A DNA stretch of 64,000 nt from Coix lacryma-jobi var. lacryma-jobi (Eukaryota > Streptophyta > Magnoliopsida > Poales > Poaceae). The stretch spans positions 10,572,127 to 10,636,126 of the forward strand of contig CM019822.1 of the NCBI GenBank assembly GCA_009763385.1, in the 5' to 3' direction. The notes beneath the pieces were generated by a model. It had not been told where the DNA came from. It saw only the letters and a program-made list of their open reading frames with translations, and ran no database searches. Positions 58,702-64,000 of this stretch are shown here, one piece after another. Both the position numbers and the translations under genes were made by a program. Position 1 is the first letter of the stretch, and the number at the start of each line of letters is the position of its first letter.

Positions 58702-59159
58702 GGCTCAGGGGCCTCTGGCCAGGCTCCCGGTCCACGCGCCATGGCGAACGCGAACTCGCTGGGGGGGGAGTGCGCGTGCGCCCTAGAAGTTTCCGGCCGC
58801 GGCGGGCAGGTTTCACCCTCGGGGGGGCTCTGCGCCGGCCGCGGAGAAGTGGGTGTACGCCGCGGGCACCGCCTGTGCCTGGCGGCGATGATGACGACGG
58901 CGCCGCTCACGAGGTGGCGACGCGTGGTGGTGCGGGCGACGCGCCACGCCCCCTGCGCGGGGTGGCGTGACACGCCCTCCGCTCGGGCTCTCCGTGGGAG
59001 AGCAAAGTCAGCTCGTTGCCGCTGCCGGTGGCCAGGAGGAACTCGAGGCTCCCGAACCAGACGACAGCACCAGCAGAGAACGGAGGAGGGGGAGAAGCCA
59101 TCCAGAAAACAGCGAGAAATCGACTCCGACACGCGAAGTCCCTTACCTGGCGCGCCAAC
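58702..59159 (-). other. Element A 5' leader with primer binding site
   Basis: Leader between the 5' LTR and gag. Next to the LTR the element strand reads GTTGGCGCGCCAGGTAAGG, the likely primer binding site. Uninterrupted here, it shows where element C entered the equivalent leader of B. Confidence 0.7.
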
Positions 59160-60495
59160 TGTTGGTGTTTCGACCCCGGGGGTATGACACCAACTAGTAA
59201 TATGATCGCGTGCTCTCTTCCTGGATGGTGATGCAAGATGACACAAGGATTTATCCTGGTTCGGGCAAAGAAGGCCCTACGTCCAGCGGGGGGAGGAGGT
59301 TCTTGTATTACTTGCACCTAAGTGCTTGTACATGGGCAATACAAGCCCAACGAGCGTGGACCGGAGTCCGGACTCTATGTTGTGTGTGGTGTGGACTTGT
59401 GCAGACTTGTGCGTACGCGTGTGTCTAGTCGTATCTGTGTAACAGGGTCAGTGAAGGTCCCTGGTGTCCCCTTTTATAGAGCAAGAGGAGGCCAGAGTTA
59501 CATAGGTGTGATACAGGAGTCGGGATGTACAATGCCCAATATGGCGGAGAGTAGGAATCTCGTCTTGTCGATGCCACTGGAGCCGACAGGGGGGTTGCTG
59601 TTGAAGCGTCCTTGAAGCATGGCCTCCCTCCCGGGCGCGGACGTGGAGGCGTGGCGATGTGAGGCCATGTAGCGTCTATTCCGGCACGTACATGACGTGG
59701 CCGGGTCCCTCCGAGTCTTTGGTGGTACCTGTCCTCCAATAGCATGGAAGTAACCAGGGCTCGAGGGGCTCAGAGCCGGCCTCGAGGTGACGCCTACGGG
59801 GGGCTCGAGTCCCCGCAGGTATGGGCAAGTCCCGGGAAACCCGATTGAGCAGCAGGTATCCGGGCCTCGAGACGTGGTTTGGACGGTAACAGTGTAGAGT
59901 ATGGCTTTAACAGTGTTGTACGTCCCCTTTTGACTATGCCTGTGGTGAAAACGAGGTTTGACCCTGACTGGCTCGCTGTGGCACGCATCGTGTGCCAGAG
60001 GATGGGACCGGAGTAGGTGAAAGCATTAAATGCGCTGCGTGGGGTTGGTACGGTCGTCAGAGCTGGGGAACGGGAAGCTTCCTCTTCGTGGGGGGGTTTC
60101 GAAGGGTATGGAGCACTCGCCCGAGCCCCGGCGCGGAGGTCTCGAGTGAGTGGAGGTCGGGCTCCAGCTCGAGGCTTGGGGTGTAATGAGCCTCGAGGGA
60201 TAGGCTATCGTGCTGGAGAGGCTCGAGGTCCCCGCGCAGCGTCCCGAGGAGAGGTGCGGAATTGGCTGTGGTCGTCGGGTTCGTGGCCTACGCGCCAGGG
60301 CTCGAGGGGTAGGCTACCAGGAGGCGGTCGGTAAGGCTTCGGCGAGCCCATGCTCTCTGGCGGTGGGCCAGCGTTGCAGGCCTCGAGGGGTCGGTTCTTT
60401 GGAAGGTTAGTCTAGCTGGGTTTATTAATTGGTGTCCTAGGTTAAACCTGTTTGTTTTGCGTTGATTGGGGGTACCCTTTTACGGTCCCCCGACA
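59160..60495 (-). repeat. Element A right (5') LTR
   Basis: 1,336 bp, intact. It starts TGTTGGTGTTTCGACCCCGG and ends CCCCCGACA. Near-identical to the split left LTR. Confidence 0.92.
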
Positions 60496-60885
60496 CTAGC
60501 CACTGGATGAGGCGTCGATGGTGTTGATTGCTAGTTTTGAAGGTTGCACAGGTGGTTTAGTTTTTATGCGATACGTTCCCCACTTAGATATACACAAGTC
60601 GAGATACATAGTAATAGCACGGTATCTAGAAACACAAAAAAAATTTATAATTTAAGACAGAGGAAGTAATATATCCACCACATTAACTAAGGTCAGTAAA
60701 GCAATCAGTCTCTTCTCTCTCCTATTTTATGTCGGTCTCTTTCACATTCAAGCACCTGATTTCAGACAAGATAGTCTTAATTAGCAATTGTCGTTTGAAT
60801 ACTGTCATTTGAACCTTTATACGTTGTATAGCCCTTAATTATATTACTGTACTGCACAACTAATCATATACACAAACACGATGTA
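60496..60885. other. Right host flank of the compound insertion
   Basis: AT-rich. It starts with the CTAG target copy. A short Stowaway-like edge (TAAGACAGAGGAAGTAATAT, near 60651) suggests a MITE remnant. No gene seen. Confidence 0.45.
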
Positions 60886-61168
60886 TACTAGTAGTATATA
60901 TAAGTCTCGTTTGTTACAGTTCAGCTTTTTTTTTTTTTACAAAATAGCTTCATGAGCAACTTAGTAAGTGAAGCTGAGCTGTTTTGGAAAAAAGTGTTTG
61001 GCAAAACAGCTTCACCAACAACAGCTATGAAAAACTACTTTTTTCAGCTTCATCTTAGCTTATGGTTTCGTGAGAGATAAAATAGATTCATGGGTAAAGG
61101 TGTTTGGTAAAAAAAAATACCTCACAACAGCTCATGAAGATGTTGTGAGCTGCAGCAAACAGGTCATA
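60886..61168. mobile_element. hAT-like MITE remnant
   Basis: The left end (GTCTCGTTTGTTACAGTTCAGC) and the inverted right end (GACCTGTTTGCTGCAGCTCAC on the other strand) form imperfect terminal inverted repeats of a type common in grass MITEs. The inside has inverted AGCTTCA/TGAAGCT motifs and A/T runs. No clean 8-bp duplication was found. Confidence 0.45.
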
Positions 61169-61978
61169 GTACTATACCGGAGATGCCAGAAAAAGGCGAC
61201 ACACTTACCCCCCGCGCGCGCAAGCAACCGTCTCGGCGCACATCTTCTTCCTCTTGTCTACGTCCTTCTTCTTCCTCCCTCCCCTCCCCCACCGCCACCT
61301 CCCGCCGCCACCCGCGGCCGCCAGCGACCTCCCCGTCCACAACCGCCCGCCGGAGCTCGCCCCTGCCGCCGCCGATGTCGCCCCCGCCGAAGCCGATGTC
61401 GCCCCCGCCGCCTTACCCCGCCAAACCGCCATCCTGTCCCGCCCGCTCGGCGGCGCCGCCGCCGCCGCCGAGCTCACCGCGGCCAACCCGCCTCCACCGT
61501 CGTGTCGCGGCCGCCGCCAGGCCGCCGACCGACGATCTATGGCCGGGGAGAGTTTCCAATCCTAACCTTAGGGTCGTCGCCGTCGCCAATGCCGCCCTCG
61601 CCGCCGCCATCATCCACCGCCCCGGCCGCGGCGCCCTCGCCGCCGGTCGTTCTGCCGACCGTCCCCACCCCTTCTTCCCCACTAACGGCGCGGGGTGCGT
61701 CACAACAAACACGGACGCACGCGCGCCGTATAGTGATTTAGGAAAAAGGTCCTCTAAAGAGACTGCCGTGTTCCATCCTCGTGAAGATGGGAGATCCATA
61801 CCATGCATGATATGACGAATTAAGATGGAGAGATAGCCAAACCACCGTCATGACACCATGTTCCATAATCCATACACTAGAGCATTCTTTTATCATTTAC
61901 AAGCAAGGCGCTATATCTATGTATACACACACGGAGCTACAAAATTTCTTGTCCCAACTCCCAATTCGAAGGTGGCGT
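61169..61978. other. Unassigned GC-rich island
   Basis: GC- and CpG-rich from about 61197 to 61700, with overlapping proline/alanine-rich frames on both strands (plus 61183-61815 is the longest). None matches a family I know, and the composition alone keeps frames open. It could be the 5' end of a broken host gene. From about 61740 it becomes AT-rich, covering the 3' side of the FAF-like gene. Confidence 0.4.
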
Positions 61979-62754
61979 TCAATGCACCATCCTCAGGCTG
62001 GCCATATGGTGGTGCAGCGAGCTGCTACCGATGGAGCCGAGCTTGAACACTTCCTCGAAGCATCCTACGGAAGGTACTCGCGGCGGAGGCACCGCCGCCG
62101 GCAACGTCTCCTCTGGTGGTGCTGCCACCGCGTCCTCTACGTCGCGCACGTCTTCTCCTGCAGCCGGCGCGACCGTAGCCGCGTCGTCGTCGTCCGCCTG
62201 ACGTGCAACGTTAATCCTGACGACGTCTTCCATTGCAGCGGCCATCGGCTCCCGAAGCGGCGGTGGCGGCGGCGGCGCCACCGTCGGAGGATCGTCCTCG
62301 TGCTCGACGACGACGGGCGGCCGCGGCAGCGGCGGGCGCCGCGGATGCATTCCGGCCGCACGACGGGCACTATCCGGATGACGAGCCTCCCGTCGTCGGT
62401 GCGCGTCCGCCTGAGCGCGCCGCGGGCGACCAGGGACGGGATGGGCGGGGGCAGCCGGCGCCGCGGGCACCGCCGACCGTACGACACCCAAAATCCATCC
62501 ACCTCGTCTTCGTCCTCCTCTCCCGCTCTCGTCTCTTCCCTCTCCTTTACTTCTTCCATGTCATCATTCTCCTCCTCCTCCTCCTTTGCTGTCTCGATGA
62601 CATCCTCGCCGTGCCAGAGGCTGGTTCCCTCGTCGTCGCGTCTCGCTCTGACGTCCTCACGATGACGGCCGCTGCAGCCGCATCCATGCGCGGCGACGGC
62701 CGCCCGCGTCACGACGCATCCTCCGCGGGTTCCGGCTGCGGCGGCGTCGGGCAC
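61979..62754 (-). CDS. FANTASTIC FOUR (FAF)-domain protein, one apparent frameshift
   Basis: The minus-strand frame entering at 62754 contains an acidic stretch (EEEEENDDMEEVKEREE), then FWVSYGRRCPRR, RLPPPIPSLVARGALRRTRT and DDGRLVIRIVPVVRPE (about 62360-62510). This is the FAF-domain pattern of a PPPI-S/P-L motif followed by DGRLVL-type strands. The sequence then shifts one frame near 62310-62330. From there VVVEHEDDPPTVAPPPPPP leads to CFEEVFKLGSIGSSSLHHHM and a stop at 61979, a plausible natural C-terminus. Upstream the frame stays open to about 62870 (FSAPISSGLRSLLAV) without an ATG, so the start is missing or hidden by another indel. FAF proteins in Arabidopsis affect shoot meristem size. 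Here one lost or gained base, real or technical, breaks the gene. Confidence 0.6.
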
Positions 62755-62865
62755 GGCGAGAAGCGAGCGGAGGCCGGAGGAGATCGGGGCGCTGAATTTC
62801 TCGGCGGGAGTGGGGCGCGAAACAGCAGCATCATCGGGCGGAGGCGGATCGGATCGATCGGATAT

Positions 62866-62932
62866 ACATAATTATATATATATATATATATATAGATATA
62901 GATATATATATATATATATATAGAGCCCGGCC
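62866..62932. repeat. (TA)n microsatellite upstream of the FAF-like gene
   Basis: Two TA runs separated by GATATAGATA. They lie about 110 bp upstream of the first FAF-frame residues and could double as the TATA region. Such tracts are prone to length errors. Confidence 0.9.
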
Positions 62933-64000
62933 TCGTCGAGCGCGTGTTGTTCCGAGGGAGATTGGCGCGCGTTTTATACGTGGGCGGGCGCCTGGGTCTG
63001 GGCGGGGTCGCGACGTCGCGTTCACTCTCCTATCTCCGGGAAGGCAGGAAGTCGCGGGCACCCGAGCGTCCGTGACGAGACGAGACGCCTCGCCGCGCGC
63101 TTTGCCAAAACGCCCGTGCGCCCGGCCAATTAATAGCCCCACCGGCCGGGGCCGTCCCGTAACCGCAACGGCAAGCGGCCGCACCCTCTATCTCTCACCG
63201 TTTGTTATATGCTTTAAGATTCGTGCGATATATGATACACGAATCTTGGAGCAATGCTATGTGGATATAATGTCATGCACGAATCTTAGAGCAGTCCTAG
63301 CCGTCGGATAGGGCCTGCGGCCGCTCCCCGTTGCGGAAAACCGGGTTGGGCCGTCCCCTCCTCCTCCGTCGTTTCGCACCTGCCGCCCTCGCTCGATCGG
63401 AACGGGAAAGCCAAGCGGCATGGCGCATGGAATCGGAATGGAAGGAACGAACCCCGTGGTCCCCGTGGAGCCGCGGCCTCGTACGGATAACGCCGTGTCA
63501 TCATCGGTGGTGGGGCTTGTGGCAGCAAGCCGTTGGATCGGATGGGATGAGATCGGAGTCGGATGGATCCGTGGGCGGCGACGCGGCGTGGCAGCTGGCA
63601 GGACACGATCGATCTGCCCGCGCGGAGTTCGGAACTGATCGACCGGCTTCATCCACCAGTCCACCACCAAAGTCGGTCCTCGTAGATGAACAAGACTGCA
63701 AGTTCTGAAACCGTGAAACGCATACAGTGCAGAGTAGGCTCTGGATGTGAGAGGGGGCTCGTGACAGGGAGCTGGCCGGCTGGGTCACGGACTCACGGGC
63801 CACGAGTCAACCAACGGCCGGGGCCGCGCCAGGTGCGCTCTTCCTTTTTTTTTTGTTGTTGCTTTCTACCCAATTGTTTATTTTAATTCATAATATTAAA
63901 AAACACTTGAGTCACTAAAAAAACATACCCTAAACTAAATTTCTAGTAACTAGAGTTCATGTCATATGCTCATAGCACACGGTTCAACTCACACCACTAT
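62933..64000. other. Upstream region of the FAF-like gene; no further gene
   Basis: GC-rich to about 63190, then a mixed region with a second GC-rich part (63300-63700) and AT-rich DNA to the end. The open frames on both strands lack recognisable domains. No TE termini seen. Confidence 0.45.

Larger units (their letters stand above)
15825..60495 (-). mobile_element. Ty3/gypsy Tat/Retand-type element A, hosting elements B and C
   Basis: Bounded by TG...CA LTRs of about 1.33 kb. The left LTR is split into 15825-16850 and 45381-45685 by element B. The right LTR is 59160-60495. CTAG lies on both sides (15821-15824, 60496-60499), a 4-bp or one-mismatch 5-bp target duplication. Element polarity is minus: leader and gag near 58.7 kb, pol ending at 52584, then an antisense gene at 46842-52041. 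Two RNase H regions and the protease motif DGGSSLNIIYL place it in the Tat clade. Without B, element A is about 16.1 kb. Confidence 0.9.

Noticed and set aside
61070..61815. Proline/alanine-rich frames in the right GC island
   Set aside because: Open in several frames because of base composition. No domain or start context that would support a gene.
63072..63886. Short frames near the right end
   Set aside because: No motifs, both strands open in the GC-rich part, no splice pattern visible.

Overview
The window comes from a plant nuclear genome, almost certainly a grass (Poaceae). Two host genes of plant-specific families sit in it. Most of the rest is nested LTR retrotransposons of lineages typical of grass genomes: a Reina-like chromovirus, Tat/Retand-type Ty3/gypsy elements and Sirevirus-type Ty1/copia. 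Stowaway and hAT-like MITE remnants lie between them. The two TE blocks (4482-12642 and 15825-60495) make up about 52.8 of 64 kb.

Left part (1-14.3 kb). A minus-strand gene for an AIPP2-like PHD-finger protein can be assembled from eight exons with matching splice phases (1,704 nt, 567 codons plus stop). It starts at 13944 and stops at 857. Its first intron is about 9.85 kb because it holds a three-level TE nest. A 5'-truncated LINE (14-bp target duplication) contains a Reina-like chromovirus with 403-bp LTRs. A 2.05-kb solo Sirevirus LTR (5-bp duplication TTTGT) sits inside that element's reverse transcriptase.

Middle part (15.8-60.5 kb). This is one compound insertion. Tat-type element A (minus strand) was hit in its left LTR by a relative, element B (5-bp duplication GGTGT). 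B was then hit in its gag leader by a 13.6-kb Sirevirus-like copia element C (plus strand). A and B each carry, besides gag-pol, a spliced antisense gene with its own TATA box. It is convergent with pol and encodes a 'putative gypsy type transposon' (Transposase_28-like) protein. Element C carries arrays of GGTACC-centred palindromes in both LTRs, a second promoter-like module in front of its env-like region, and repeated purine tracts before the 3' LTR.

Right part (60.5-64 kb). Host flank with MITE remnants, an unassigned GC-rich island, a minus-strand FANTASTIC FOUR (FAF)-domain gene with one apparent frameshift, and a TA microsatellite just upstream of it.

All retroelement reading frames carry several frameshifts. 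Many are single-base losses in homopolymers, so decay and consensus errors cannot be separated from this sequence alone. The point of most biological interest is that an AIPP2-type gene, whose Arabidopsis relative belongs to chromatin-reader complexes linked to intronic-heterochromatin factors, itself carries a large TE nest in its first intron.
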